From Secundilactobacillus malefermentans DSM 5705 = KCTC 3548 (GTDB taxonomy: Bacteria > Bacillota > Bacilli > Lactobacillales > Lactobacillaceae), in assembly GCF_001436395.1 (NCBI RefSeq), contig NZ_AZGJ01000002.1:24883-88882 (forward strand): 64,000 nt of DNA, given 5' to 3'. The stretch's first letter is position 1. Every line of letters begins with the position of its first letter. Of this stretch, positions 47,985-56,489 are shown piece by piece. The translations under genes were made by a program, and so were the position numbers. The notes beneath the pieces are model-generated. The model had not been told where the DNA came from and ran no database searches. It worked only from the letters and a program-made list of their open reading frames with translations.

Positions 47985-49013
47985 TTAAACTCGTGGGATA
48001 AATAGGTTCCCTAGAGTTGCAGCCATCATTGCTTTGATGGAGTGCATTCTATTTTCAGCTTCTTCAAACTGACGAGCATACTTACTGTTGAACACTTCAT
48101 CCGTAACTTCCATTTCTGAAAGACCATACTTCTCTTTAGTATCTTCCCCAACTTTAGTATCAGCGTTGTGGAAGGCTGGAAGACAGTGCATGAAGATTAG
48201 TTGATCATCAGGAGTGCCAGTTGCTTTCATGGCTGCCATATTAACTTGATATGGCTTTAATTCCTTAATTCTTTCTGACCAGTTATCTTCTCCCATTGAT
48301 ACCCAAACGTCGGTATAAACAATATTTGAACCCTTCATACCTTCAGCAATGTCATCGGTAATCAATAATTTTGCACCTGACTTTTTAGCAAAGTCGTTAG
48401 CATATTTTTGAATGTCATCATGTGGGAACAAGTGCTTTGGTGAAACGATGTGAATGTTAACACCCAAGATTGCACCGGTTACTAATAATGAATTAGCAAC
48501 GTTATTACGACCATCACCCATGAAAGTAAGTGTTAAGCCCTTTAAGTGGCCGAAGTTTTCCTTAACCGTCATGAAGTCAGCTAACATTTGAGTTGGATGC
48601 CATTCGTCAGTTAAACCGTTCCAAACTGGAACACCACTGTCACGAGCTAAGATTTCGGCATCGCTTTGTTTGAATCCACGGAATTCGATTCCATCAAACA
48701 TACTGCCTAGAACTTTACCTGTATCTGAGGTTGTTTCCTTCTTACCCAAGTGAATATCACTTGGTCCAAGGAAGTCTGGGTGTGCACCCAAATCATGTGA
48801 TGCTGTAACAAATGCAGCACGAGTTCTAGTTGATGATTTTTCAAATAGTAAGGCAATATTCTTACCTTCCAAATATTTATGAGGAATGTTGTTCTTCTTT
48901 AAATCCTTCAAATGCAGGCCGAAATCAATTAAATATTCCAGCTCCTCAGCAGTAAAGTCTTTCTCAGCAAGAACACTACGTCCTTGAAATACATTTTGTT
49001 TAAAATCCGTCAT
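47985..49013 (-). CDS. arcB: Ornithine carbamoyltransferase, catabolic
   Basis: Phosphorolyses citrulline to ornithine and carbamoyl phosphate in the ADI pathway. Carbamoyl-phosphate site SSTRTR, the HPTQ motif in [12 protein letters not shown], and the ornithine loop [11 protein letters not shown] 49013 ([13 protein letters not shown]) gives 342 residues, typical for the catabolic type; an ATG at 49028 lacks a ribosome site. 33 bp after arcA. Confidence 0.95.
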   Translation of the reverse strand: MTDFKQNVFQGRSVLAEKDFTAEELEYLIDFGLHLKDLKKNNIPHKYLEGKNIALLFEKSSTRTRAAFVTASHDLGAHPDFLGPSDIHLGKKETTSDTGKVLGSMFDGIEFRGFKQSDAEILARDSGVPVWNGLTDEWHPTQMLADFMTVKENFGHLKGLTLTFMGDGRNNVANSLLVTGAILGVNIHIVSPKHLFPHDDIQKYANDFAKKSGAKLLITDDIAEGMKGSNIVYTDVWVSMGEDNWSERIKELKPYQVNMAAMKATGTPDDQLIFMHCLPAFHNADTKVGEDTKEKYGLSEMEVTDEVFNSKYARQFEEAENRMHSIKAMMAATLGNLFIPRV

Positions 49014-49046
49014 AGCAGTTAACCCCATTCTAATTAGTTTAATTTA

Positions 49047-50282
49047 TTATAAATCTTCACGAACCAATGGCATGCTCATGCAACGTGGACCGCCTCGACC
49101 TCTTGATAATTCACTTGAGAGAACATCGATAACTTTTAATCCATGTTTTCTAAGCAATTCATTAGAAACGTAGTTACGGTTATATGTTACAACAACGCCA
49201 GGTGCAATAGCCAACGTATTTGAACCATCGTTCCATTGTTCACGTCCAGAAATGATTGGATCTCCATTTCCAGTTGGAATTAGGTCTAAGTCATCTAATC
49301 CAAGAGCGTCCTTTAAGACTTGCTTCAAATCAGTTCTGTGATCAAGTTTCAACTCGCCATCACCTTTACCTGGTGTAATAGTCCAAGTATCAATGTGGCC
49401 ACCCTCGCCTAAGATACCTGGGTGAACTGTAAATTGATCCGTATTAATCATTGTGAACACAGTATCCAAATGCATCATTGCGTGGTTATGTGGAATCTTG
49501 ATTGCAATAACTTTATCGAATTTGCTATCCCTAAATAGGTTTCTAGCAATATCTTCGATAGCATTTGCAGATGTCCGTTGTGATACTCCGATTGCTAAGA
49601 CATGGTCACTTAAAACTAATTCGTCTCCGCCTTCAATTCGAGTATCATGGTTACGGTCACGCCATACGTTTAAGCCTTTGTTAGCAAAACGTGGGTGATA
49701 CTTGATGATTGTTTCCATAAATAGTGATTCACGTTGACGGGCAGCAAATGTCATGTGGTTTATACTTAAACCATCACCAATTGAAGCTGCTGGGTCACGA
49801 GTAAAGTATAAGTTAGGCATTGGATCCATTAAGAATGGATAGTCATTTTCTTCAGCTGCACTTACTAAGTCTGAAGGGACAAAATCTAATTCATCTTTTC
49901 TGACACCACCCATGATTTTATTAACCATGTCCTGAGTGCTTAAGCTTAGTAAATATTCTTTTAGTGCATCGTGAGTAGCACCCATAGCATAGCCGCTCTC
50001 AGTCAGCATTTGTTCTAAGAAACTATTTTTGAGTTCGTCACCACCTGCATCAATTGCTTCTGCAGATAGTTGTTCTAGATAAAGGACTTCGGTTCCATTT
50101 TGACGAAGAGTATCTGCAAAATTATCATGTTCCTTTTGAGCGATTGGTAAGTATGGAATATCATCGAATAATAAACGTTCCATCATATCTGGGGTAAAGT
50201 TTTCAACTTCCACATCGGGGCGTTTTAGCATTACCGTCTTTAATTTACCAATTTCTGAATTTACATGGATTGGACTTGTCAT
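49047..50282 (-). CDS. arcA: Arginine deiminase
   Basis: Hydrolyses arginine to citrulline and ammonia, raising pH and starting ATP production. 411 residues; [49 protein letters not shown] and the C-terminal [15 protein letters not shown] with the nucleophilic Cys are all conserved. First gene of arcABC-arcR-arcD-argR; AGGAGGAATGCTCA precedes the ATG. Confidence 0.97.
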   Translation of the reverse strand: MTSPIHVNSEIGKLKTVMLKRPDVEVENFTPDMMERLLFDDIPYLPIAQKEHDNFADTLRQNGTEVLYLEQLSAEAIDAGGDELKNSFLEQMLTESGYAMGATHDALKEYLLSLSTQDMVNKIMGGVRKDELDFVPSDLVSAAEENDYPFLMDPMPNLYFTRDPAASIGDGLSINHMTFAARQRESLFMETIIKYHPRFANKGLNVWRDRNHDTRIEGGDELVLSDHVLAIGVSQRTSANAIEDIARNLFRDSKFDKVIAIKIPHNHAMMHLDTVFTMINTDQFTVHPGILGEGGHIDTWTITPGKGDGELKLDHRTDLKQVLKDALGLDDLDLIPTGNGDPIISGREQWNDGSNTLAIAPGVVVTYNRNYVSNELLRKHGLKVIDVLSSELSRGRGGPRCMSMPLVREDL

Positions 50283-50330
50283 TGAGCATTCCTCCTAGTT
50301 CTTATTTACAAGACCTATCTTATCCTGAAA

Positions 50331-50344
50331 TGTAACCGCTTTCT
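50331..50344 (-). promoter_or_regulatory. cre site over the arcA transcription start
   Basis: On the minus strand AGAAAGCGGTTACA, 13 of 14 positions of the CcpA operator (TGAAAGCGGTTACA), 49-62 bp before arcA. It overlaps the -10 candidate TATAGA (50342-50347), so CcpA binding should block initiation when preferred sugar is present. Confidence 0.7.
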
Positions 50345-50381
50345 ATAAATTGATTGCATTCTAAATGTGATGCATATCTCA
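50342..50381 (-). promoter_or_regulatory. arcA promoter with Crp/Fnr-type activator box
   Basis: A -10 TATAGA (50342-50347) has no good -35. A palindrome TGTGATGCATATCTCA (50366-50381) is centred about 39-41 bp upstream of the predicted start, the class II activator position. It resembles ArcR boxes of Bacillus (TGTGA-N6-TCAC). Likely target of the Crp/Fnr protein encoded at 46219-46908. Confidence 0.6.
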
Positions 50382-50451
50382 TTTTAATTTTGCTATGAAT
50401 AGTCACTTATAAAATCTTTCACAATCCAGCATATTCATTAATATTTCGATT

Positions 50452-50473
50452 ATTATACACACGTTAATGTATA
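50452..50473 (-). promoter_or_regulatory. Second -10 and TATACA/TGTATA inverted repeat upstream of arcA
   Basis: TATAAT (50452-50457) overlaps an inverted repeat TATACA-N8-TGTATA (50454-50473). Single TATTCA and TGAATA elements also occur at 50432-50437 and 50396-50401. This may be an upstream promoter under ArgR control. Confidence 0.35.
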
Positions 50474-50547
50474 TAATTAGAAAATTAGTTTTTGATTAAA
50501 TATTATTATTTTCTAATATTAGCGTTAAATAGCATCTTTTGACCATT

Positions 50548-50612
50548 TATTCATAGATTATTCACATAATATTCAAATAATTCATGAATAAATGGATATT
50601 CAGCATTGAATA
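50548..50612 (-). repeat. TATTCA repeat cluster, candidate ArgR binding region
   Basis: TATTCA at 50548, 50559 and 50570 (exact 11-bp steps), AATTCA at 50579, TGAATA at 50585, TATTCA at 50597 and TGAATA at 50607. One-turn spacing puts the first three on one DNA face. The 365-bp gap 50283-50647 holds this cluster, both arc promoters, the cre site and the lacI terminator, and no gene. Confidence 0.5.
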
Positions 50613-50646
50613 TAAAAAGGACCGGCAGTGTATGCCCGTCCTTCAT
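50613..50646 (-). terminator. Terminator after the LacI gene
   Basis: AAGGACGGGCA pairs with TGCCGGTCCTT (one mismatch), then five T on the minus strand, just beyond the stop. Confidence 0.85.
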
Positions 50647-50647
50647 T

Positions 50648-51655
50648 TTAGTCTTCTAACCTTTTAACGCTACGCCGTTTCATTAACTTTAATGACAGCT
50701 TCTTATACTGTGGTTGAAGCTTTCTATTTTTCAATCGATTAACCAATAGCTCCGTGGCAACCTGCCCCATTTCAAATGCGGGTTGGTGGATTGTCGATAA
50801 TTCAGGGGTCACGTATTCCGCTATATCGATATCATCATACCCCATTACCGAAATATCATTCGGTATCTGATAGCCATTCTCTTTCAGACCCCGATAAATA
50901 CCAATTGCGATTTCATCACTAATTGTAAATACAGCTGTGGGATCTTTTTCAATAATCTGTGAAACCGCATGATACCCACCGTTTTTCGTAACTTCCGAAT
51001 TTACGATGTCATCATCTTTTATTGGGTTTCCAGCCTTTGCAAATACCTCTTTAAATCCAGAAATACGTCGGATGATGTTTTCAGTGGGGTTTTCAGGCGC
51101 AACAATCACAATTTTTTTATGATTGTTTTCTATTAAGTACTCAGCGGCTAGCCTTCCGCCCTCTTCATCATCTATCCAGACCCGGTCCCCTTCGCTGACA
51201 GCGTTTTGATCAAATAGCAAATACGGAATTTCATTCCGCTTCAGAATCGTGTCCACCGCGTCTCGATCAATCGTTGCACTAGCAATTATGAATCCGTCCG
51301 CTGCTCTTTGAATAAGCTCCTCAAGGTAGCTTTGAAGTTGTTGACTCTCATTTGCATCAAATATGATGGGCACAAAATCATTTTTACGGGCTACTTCTTG
51401 AATACCTTTTATGAAAATACTGAAAAATGGGTTCGCAATGTCCGGTACGAGCACGCCAACCGTTCTTGCTGACTTCATTATTAGGTTTCTGGCATTAAAG
51501 TCAGGCACATATCCCAAACTTTTCTGCAGGGCCGTCACGCGTCGCTTTGTTTCATCGCTAAAACGATCCCCTTTACCATTCAAAATTTGGGAAACGGTCG
51601 TCACTGAAACCCCAGACGCCTCTGCAAGATCTTTTATTGATACTTTTCGAGTCAT
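50648..51655 (-). CDS. LacI family transcriptional regulator
   Basis: 335 residues with an N-terminal LacI HTH (VSIKDLAEASGVSVTTVSQILNGKG) and hinge, then a periplasmic-binding-like sugar domain (VGVLVPDIANPFFS, SVMGYDDIDIAEYVTPELSTI). Closest in look to ribose- or purine-type repressors, but the ligand cannot be told. It lies after the aldo/keto reductase gene behind a terminator and before the arc region. ATG 51655 follows AAGGGG. Confidence 0.9.
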   Translation of the reverse strand: MTRKVSIKDLAEASGVSVTTVSQILNGKGDRFSDETKRRVTALQKSLGYVPDFNARNLIMKSARTVGVLVPDIANPFFSIFIKGIQEVARKNDFVPIIFDANESQQLQSYLEELIQRAADGFIIASATIDRDAVDTILKRNEIPYLLFDQNAVSEGDRVWIDDEEGGRLAAEYLIENNHKKIVIVAPENPTENIIRRISGFKEVFAKAGNPIKDDDIVNSEVTKNGGYHAVSQIIEKDPTAVFTISDEIAIGIYRGLKENGYQIPNDISVMGYDDIDIAEYVTPELSTIHQPAFEMGQVATELLVNRLKNRKLQPQYKKLSLKLMKRRSVKRLED

Positions 51656-51704
51656 TTCAAGTACCCCTTAGTTGTTTATTTACAAAACAAACTTAATTCA
51701 TTTT

Positions 51705-51740
51705 ATAAAAAGGTCGGAACGTTTTTCGTCTCGACCTTTT
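51705..51740 (-). terminator. Terminator after the aldo/keto reductase gene
   Basis: AAAGGTCG pairs with CGACCTTT around an inner GACG...CGTT stem, followed by a T-run on the minus strand. Confidence 0.85.
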
Positions 51741-51743
51741 CAA

Positions 51744-52736
51744 CTATGCTTTTAAAATTCTTTCAATCTCAACTAATTCATCATTCGTAAATTCGAGATT
51801 TTTCATTGCCTCTAAATTACTTAAAAGATGTTTTGGTTTTGAAGCACCCGTTACGATACTTGCAACCGTTTTACGCTTTAGCAACCATGCAATACTCATT
51901 TGAGCAAGCGTTTGGTTCCGGTTTTTGGCAAGTTCGTTTAACTCATTTAGTTTGCCTACAATTTTAGCATTACCGTCTGCAAGAACCTGTGTACTACTCC
52001 AATGAATCTTGAAATCGTCTGAAATGCCATTCAAGTATTTATCGGTTAATAAGCCTTCAGCTAACGGACCATATGAAACTAAACCAACGTTATCGGCGTC
52101 AAGTTCATCCAATAAACCGTCCTCTTCAACATTTCGATTTAACATGTTGTAAGAAACTTGGTTTACAACAAACGGTGTATGGAATTCCTTGAACCATTTA
52201 ACCATCTCTTGAGTTTGCTCACGACTATAATTTGAAATTCCAACGTATAGCGCCTTACCATCTCTAACAACTTGATCCAACGCAGCAGCTGTCTCCTCGC
52301 TGCTTGTGTTAGGGTCTGGACGATGACTATAGTAGATATCAACATAATCCAGTCCCATTCGTTCTAGGCTATTATCAAGCGCAGTAATTAACGTCTTACG
52401 GGAACTCATTTCACCGTAAGGACCAGGCCACATATGAAACCCAGCTTTTGTTGTAATGACTAATTCATCACGATACGGCTTTAAATCTTTCTTGTAGACT
52501 TCGCCAAACATCCGCTCTGCAGCACCGGATTCAGGGCCGTAATTATAGGCTAAATCAAAACTGAAAATTCCGCTATCAAAAGCTTTAAGCATAACTTCTT
52601 CACTAGCTTTAAAATTGGCATCATCGCCAAAGTTATGCCACATACCAAATGAAATAGCTGGTAGCTGTAATCCACTATTTCCAGCGCGCCTAATTGGCAT
52701 ACGCCCATCGTAACGATTTTCATCAGCTTTGTACAA
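51744..52736 (-). CDS. Aldo/keto reductase, YghZ/MgrA-like
   Basis: NADPH-dependent reductase with a TIM barrel. The N-terminus MYKADENRYDGRMPIRRAGNSG is followed by FDLAYNYGP (catalytic Asp/Tyr), TTKAGF (Lys) and YSHRPDP (His); the C-terminal cofactor region reads IVTGASKPKHLLSNLEA. Related enzymes reduce methylglyoxal or glyceraldehyde 3-phosphate. TTG 52736 is 8 bp after AAGGAG; GTG 52745 overlaps the ribosome site. 330 aa, downstream of murQ. Confidence 0.9.
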   Translation of the reverse strand: MYKADENRYDGRMPIRRAGNSGLQLPAISFGMWHNFGDDANFKASEEVMLKAFDSGIFSFDLAYNYGPESGAAERMFGEVYKKDLKPYRDELVITTKAGFHMWPGPYGEMSSRKTLITALDNSLERMGLDYVDIYYSHRPDPNTSSEETAAALDQVVRDGKALYVGISNYSREQTQEMVKWFKEFHTPFVVNQVSYNMLNRNVEEDGLLDELDADNVGLVSYGPLAEGLLTDKYLNGISDDFKIHWSSTQVLADGNAKIVGKLNELNELAKNRNQTLAQMSIAWLLKRKTVASIVTGASKPKHLLSNLEAMKNLEFTNDELVEIERILKA

Positions 52737-52826
52737 ATCACTCACTCCTTAATAGATAAGAACATAAGTAAATTGTAAAAGATAGAGCACACTCCCGTCA
52801 AGCTGTTTCACTTTATATTCAGGAAA

Positions 52827-53735
52827 CTATTTTACATTATCGCTTAAGTTAACCGCTCGACTGATATGTCCATCAGCAGCATCTAATAAACGTTTAGCTT
52901 CTTCAATCGTTCCCTTAGTTTCAATCAGCACAATGGCTAATGGAACATTGTTATGAGTTCTTGATAACGCTCTTTCGGCTGCTAAAGTGGAAGTTTCAGT
53001 TGCTGCTGCAATAATTCTCTTTGCTCGTTGCATTGTCTTAGCGTTCGTAGGAACTACATTAATCATCAAATTTTGGTAAACCTTCCCTGATTTGATCATA
53101 ATTCCAGTTGAAAGCATATTTAAAATCATTTTTTGTGCCGTCCCGGCTTTCATCAAAGTGGCACCAGTAATTACTTCTGGTCCCACAATTGGACAAATAA
53201 CGACGGAAGAAACTTGCTCAAGCGGGCTATCTGCCACACAAGTAATCCCAATTCTTAACGAGCCTACCTCTGCTGCATACGCAAGTGCGCCATTTGTATA
53301 AGGCGTATTCCCACTTGCTGTAATCCCAATGACGATATCTTTTTCGGTAAGATTAACTGCTTTGAGATCTTCGCTACCCTGTTTGCTTGAATCTTCAGCA
53401 CCATCGATTGTCTTAGACATGGCACTTAGCCCACCAGCTACTATTCCAAACGCTTCTTCATCGGCTAGGCCATACGTTGGCTTAAGCTCAGTTGCATCAA
53501 TGACGCCCAACCGTCCTGATGTACCAGCACCAATATAGATAAGACGACCACCAGAATTGAATTTTTCCACTGCTAGGTCAATTGCCTTTGCGACGTTTGG
53601 AAGTTGCTTTTGGACTGCACGCCCAACCCGCTGATCTTCGCGATTCATAATGTCAGTCATCTCAAGGGTCCCTACCTCATCGATGTGGGTTGAATGACGG
53701 TTGCGCTGTTCTGTCAGTAAATCTTCGAAATTCAT
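52827..53735 (-). CDS. murQ: N-acetylmuramic acid 6-phosphate etherase
   Basis: Cleaves the lactyl ether of MurNAc 6-phosphate, giving GlcNAc 6-phosphate and D-lactate, in cell-wall sugar recycling. SIS-domain motifs LIYIGAGTSGRLGVIDATELKPTYG and GITASGNTPYTNGAL; the C-terminal helical part starts near AKRIIAAATETS. 302 residues. No MurNAc PTS gene is adjacent. A perfect cre site overlaps the promoter, so it should be repressed by CcpA on good sugars. Confidence 0.95.
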   Translation of the reverse strand: MNFEDLLTEQRNRHSTHIDEVGTLEMTDIMNREDQRVGRAVQKQLPNVAKAIDLAVEKFNSGGRLIYIGAGTSGRLGVIDATELKPTYGLADEEAFGIVAGGLSAMSKTIDGAEDSSKQGSEDLKAVNLTEKDIVIGITASGNTPYTNGALAYAAEVGSLRIGITCVADSPLEQVSSVVICPIVGPEVITGATLMKAGTAQKMILNMLSTGIMIKSGKVYQNLMINVVPTNAKTMQRAKRIIAAATETSTLAAERALSRTHNNVPLAIVLIETKGTIEEAKRLLDAADGHISRAVNLSDNVK

Positions 53736-53773
53736 ACTTCCGCCTCCAATATTACCTAATACATATCAGTCTC

Positions 53774-53802
53774 ATTGTATCACATATATGTTAGCGCTTT
53801 CA
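53774..53802 (-). promoter_or_regulatory. murQ promoter with cre site
   Basis: On the minus strand TGAAAGCGCTAACA (53789-53802) fits the cre consensus TGWAANCGNTNWCA at all positions. It covers the -35 region of a TACAAT -10 (53774-53779) about 40 bp before murQ. Confidence 0.8.
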
Positions 53803-53887
53803 TAGTTTTTTAAATTTCATATTCGGATTTGCAAGATAATTTCAAAATATCAAAATTGAAAACATTTCTTGATAATATGAATGCTTC

Positions 53888-55348
53888 TTACATCGATTTA
53901 AGCTTAAAGATACCCTCGTTTTCAAGCAATTTCCCAATTTTTAGGAGGCCACTTTCATTCCCTTTCTTTGCTAGAAATTGAACTCCTAAGGGTAAGCCTT
54001 CGTCAGTAACATGGGTTGGTAAGCTAATTGCTGGTTGCCCCGTTAGATTTGCCTGCTGTGTAAATGGTGACCGAGTCAAAGCTGGTAACCATTGATCATA
54101 GATGAGTTGTTGTTGTGCTTTTGGACTAAATTGAGAAATTTGCGTCAACTTTTGCTGATTTTCAGGACTAATTAAAGGATCACCAACTTTAGGTGCAGGC
54201 CAAGCAGTTGTTGGCGTCAGCAGGAAATCATAATCGTTCAAAAACTGATCCATGACGTAACCTGCATGATCCCACTTTCCCAAAGCTTCACTGTATTGAG
54301 CAGCGGTAATGTGTTTTCCAGTTTCCCCCAGTGCCCATGTTAACGGCTCCACCTCAGACTGCTGAATTTCTCGTCCAAATGCGACTTTTAAATCATCAAA
54401 CATGGCGTTTGTCTCACCAGCATTCATTGCGTAATAAGTCTCCATAAGTTCTATTCCATTTAAAGTTGGTGTCGCATTAACGACTTCATGACCGAGTTTT
54501 TCTAGAACGTCTGCAACTTCATGAACGGCTTTTTTTGCTTCTTCGGATACGGGAGTTCCAACTGGTGACTCAACACTAATCGCGATCTTTAACTTTGGTA
54601 AAGGCTCATCGATAGTCTGCAAAAATCCTGGCTGATATGGCGGAACTTGAAAAACTGCTGCTGACTGGAGAGTCTGTAAGCTGTCTAACAGTGCTGCCGT
54701 ATCATCCATATCTCTCGTCAGGCCAAAATCAATGGCAGCCCCCTGCCATGAACGCCAATCTGCCGGCCCAACCGGAACCCTACCCCGAGTTGGTTTTAAG
54801 CCAATTAACCCGGAAAAAGAGGCCGGAATTCTAATTGATCCACCACCATCACTTCCGGCGGCAATTGGTACAAACCCGGCCGCAACACTGGCTGCTGCTC
54901 CGCCACTCGACCCTCCAGGTTGATAATCCAAATTCCATGGATTATGCGCATTTCCGTAAAGCTCCGAATCAGTAATATTTTTAAATCCAAATTCAGGCAC
55001 ATTCGTTTGACCGATAATGATAAATCCAGCACGTTGTAAGGCTTGCACGAAAAAATTTGTTTGAGCAGCAATCTGATCCTTCAATAAAACTGAACCAGCT
55101 GTACTTGGTTCCCCCGCAAGGGACTGACCTAGTCCCTTAATTAATAAAGGAACGCCATAAAACGGCTGGCCAGTATCCGTCAAATGGTCACTTTCAAAAA
55201 TGGCCTTTTCCTTTCTCAGGGTCACGACCGCATTTAAGTTCTTATTTTGCGCAGCTATCCGTTGATAAGCGTCCAATATTAGCTCGCGACTTGAAACATT
55301 ACCATTTCTGACCAACTTTGCCATTTCTAAACCTGTTCTAAAATCCAT
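53888..55348 (-). CDS. Amidase signature family hydrolase
   Basis: Ser-cisSer-Lys amidase: Lys in PLLIKGLG, cis-Ser and nucleophile in [15 protein letters not shown] and [13 protein letters not shown]. 486 residues from ATG 55348 with GGAG 9 bp upstream. Relatives include GatA, but no gatB or gatC adjoins and the C-terminal region is amidase-like, so it is probably a stand-alone amide hydrolase of unknown substrate. A cre-like sequence (13 of 14 in the loose consensus) lies at 55391-55404. Confidence 0.88.
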   Translation of the reverse strand: MDFRTGLEMAKLVRNGNVSSRELILDAYQRIAAQNKNLNAVVTLRKEKAIFESDHLTDTGQPFYGVPLLIKGLGQSLAGEPSTAGSVLLKDQIAAQTNFFVQALQRAGFIIIGQTNVPEFGFKNITDSELYGNAHNPWNLDYQPGGSSGGAAASVAAGFVPIAAGSDGGGSIRIPASFSGLIGLKPTRGRVPVGPADWRSWQGAAIDFGLTRDMDDTAALLDSLQTLQSAAVFQVPPYQPGFLQTIDEPLPKLKIAISVESPVGTPVSEEAKKAVHEVADVLEKLGHEVVNATPTLNGIELMETYYAMNAGETNAMFDDLKVAFGREIQQSEVEPLTWALGETGKHITAAQYSEALGKWDHAGYVMDQFLNDYDFLLTPTTAWPAPKVGDPLISPENQQKLTQISQFSPKAQQQLIYDQWLPALTRSPFTQQANLTGQPAISLPTHVTDEGLPLGVQFLAKKGNESGLLKIGKLLENEGIFKLKSM

Positions 55349-55390
55349 AAATATCATCTCCATACCAAGTTGCTTAAACTGAGTTTATCA

Positions 55391-55404
55391 CGAAAGCGCA
55401 TACA
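55391..55404 (+). promoter_or_regulatory. Weak cre-like sequence upstream of the amidase gene
   Basis: CGAAAGCGCATACA differs from the loose cre consensus only at the first base and lies 43-56 bp before the amidase start. Suggestive only. Confidence 0.25.
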
Positions 55405-55413
55405 TTTCTGCAT

Positions 55414-55436
55414 AAAAAAAAAGCGTTCACCGCTTC
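55414..55436 (-). terminator. Terminator after prs
   Basis: A short AAGCG-GTGAA-CGCTT hairpin with a run of nine T on the minus strand. Confidence 0.75.
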
Positions 55437-55446
55437 TTAGATTAAC

Positions 55447-56427
55447 CTATTTAAGGAAAGCTTCCTTTTCAGCGCGAATCAACGCCCCAACACTTTCTTC
55501 ATTATAAATTCGTTGAATTGCTTTGCCCATCAAGTTGCCTACTGATACCACAACAAATTTATCACTTTGTTTTTCTTCAGGTAACTTAATTGAATCAGTA
55601 AAAACAACTTTCTTTAAAGGTGAGTTGTTTAATTCTTCAACTGCGTTTCCACTAAAAACAGCGTGAGTTGCAACGGCAAATACTTCTGTAGCACCTGCAC
55701 GTTCCAACGTTTTAGCTGAGTTTGCAATCCGAACCCCAGTATCGATGATATCATCAATTAAAATAGCTCGTTTGCCTTTAACAGAACCAATAACGGCATC
55801 AGGAGACGTAGTAGATTCATTATCGTCTCGGTTGTCAATAATCGCAATTGGTGAGTGCAACAGTTCAGCTAATTTTCTAGCATTCGATACGCCGGCATGA
55901 TCTGGTGACACAATAACAAGATCGTCATCCAACTTATTTTCAACAAAGTACCTTGCCAAAAGCGGTGCCCCTTGCAAATGGTCCATTGGAATGTCAAAGA
56001 AACCTTGGAGTTGTGCTGCATGCAAATCTAGTGTGACCATTCGATCAACACCGTCCATCTCCAACATAGATGCAATTAATTTTGCAGTAATTGGTTCTCG
56101 TGATCTCGCCTTTCGATCAGCACGCGAGTATCCATAATAAGGAATAACGACATTGATTGAGTTAGCGCTAGCTCTTCTCACTGCATCAATCATAATCATT
56201 AATTCCATCAGCATTGAATTAACTGGATTTGAGACTGATTGGATTAAGAAAACATCATCCCCACGGACGCTTTCTTCAATGTTAATTTGAATTTCACCAT
56301 CACTAAAATGTTTGACTGATGCTTTTCCTAATTCAACTCCCGCTGACTTAGCAATTTTTTCTGCTAATGGTTGGTTAGAATTCAACGCAAATAATTTTAA
56401 CGTTCCCTTACCGACTTTGTCCGCCAT
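55447..56427 (-). CDS. prs: Ribose-phosphate pyrophosphokinase
   Basis: Makes PRPP from ribose 5-phosphate and ATP for nucleotide, histidine and tryptophan synthesis. [40 protein letters not shown], and the PRPP loop [13 protein letters not shown] are clear. ATG 56427 ([11 protein letters not shown]) follows GGAGGCACGTT and gives 326 residues; the open frame extends 19 codons upstream without support. Ends with its own terminator. Confidence 0.96.
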   Translation of the reverse strand: MADKVGKGTLKLFALNSNQPLAEKIAKSAGVELGKASVKHFSDGEIQINIEESVRGDDVFLIQSVSNPVNSMLMELMIMIDAVRRASANSINVVIPYYGYSRADRKARSREPITAKLIASMLEMDGVDRMVTLDLHAAQLQGFFDIPMDHLQGAPLLARYFVENKLDDDLVIVSPDHAGVSNARKLAELLHSPIAIIDNRDDNESTTSPDAVIGSVKGKRAILIDDIIDTGVRIANSAKTLERAGATEVFAVATHAVFSGNAVEELNNSPLKKVVFTDSIKLPEEKQSDKFVVVSVGNLMGKAIQRIYNEESVGALIRAEKEAFLK

Positions 56428-56489
56428 AACGTGCCTCCATCTATTTTCTAATTTGATTATCGCAAGTATTAGTCGCTTGTGCAAGTCAT

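Noticed and set aside
50548..50612. TATTCA cluster as a CRISPR-like or iteron array
   Set aside because: Units are 6 bp with no unique spacers and no replication or cas gene nearby; an operator array fits better.
53888..55348. GatA subunit of Glu-tRNA amidotransferase
   Set aside because: No gatB or gatC is adjacent and the sequence outside the amidase signature does not look like GatA; called a general amidase.
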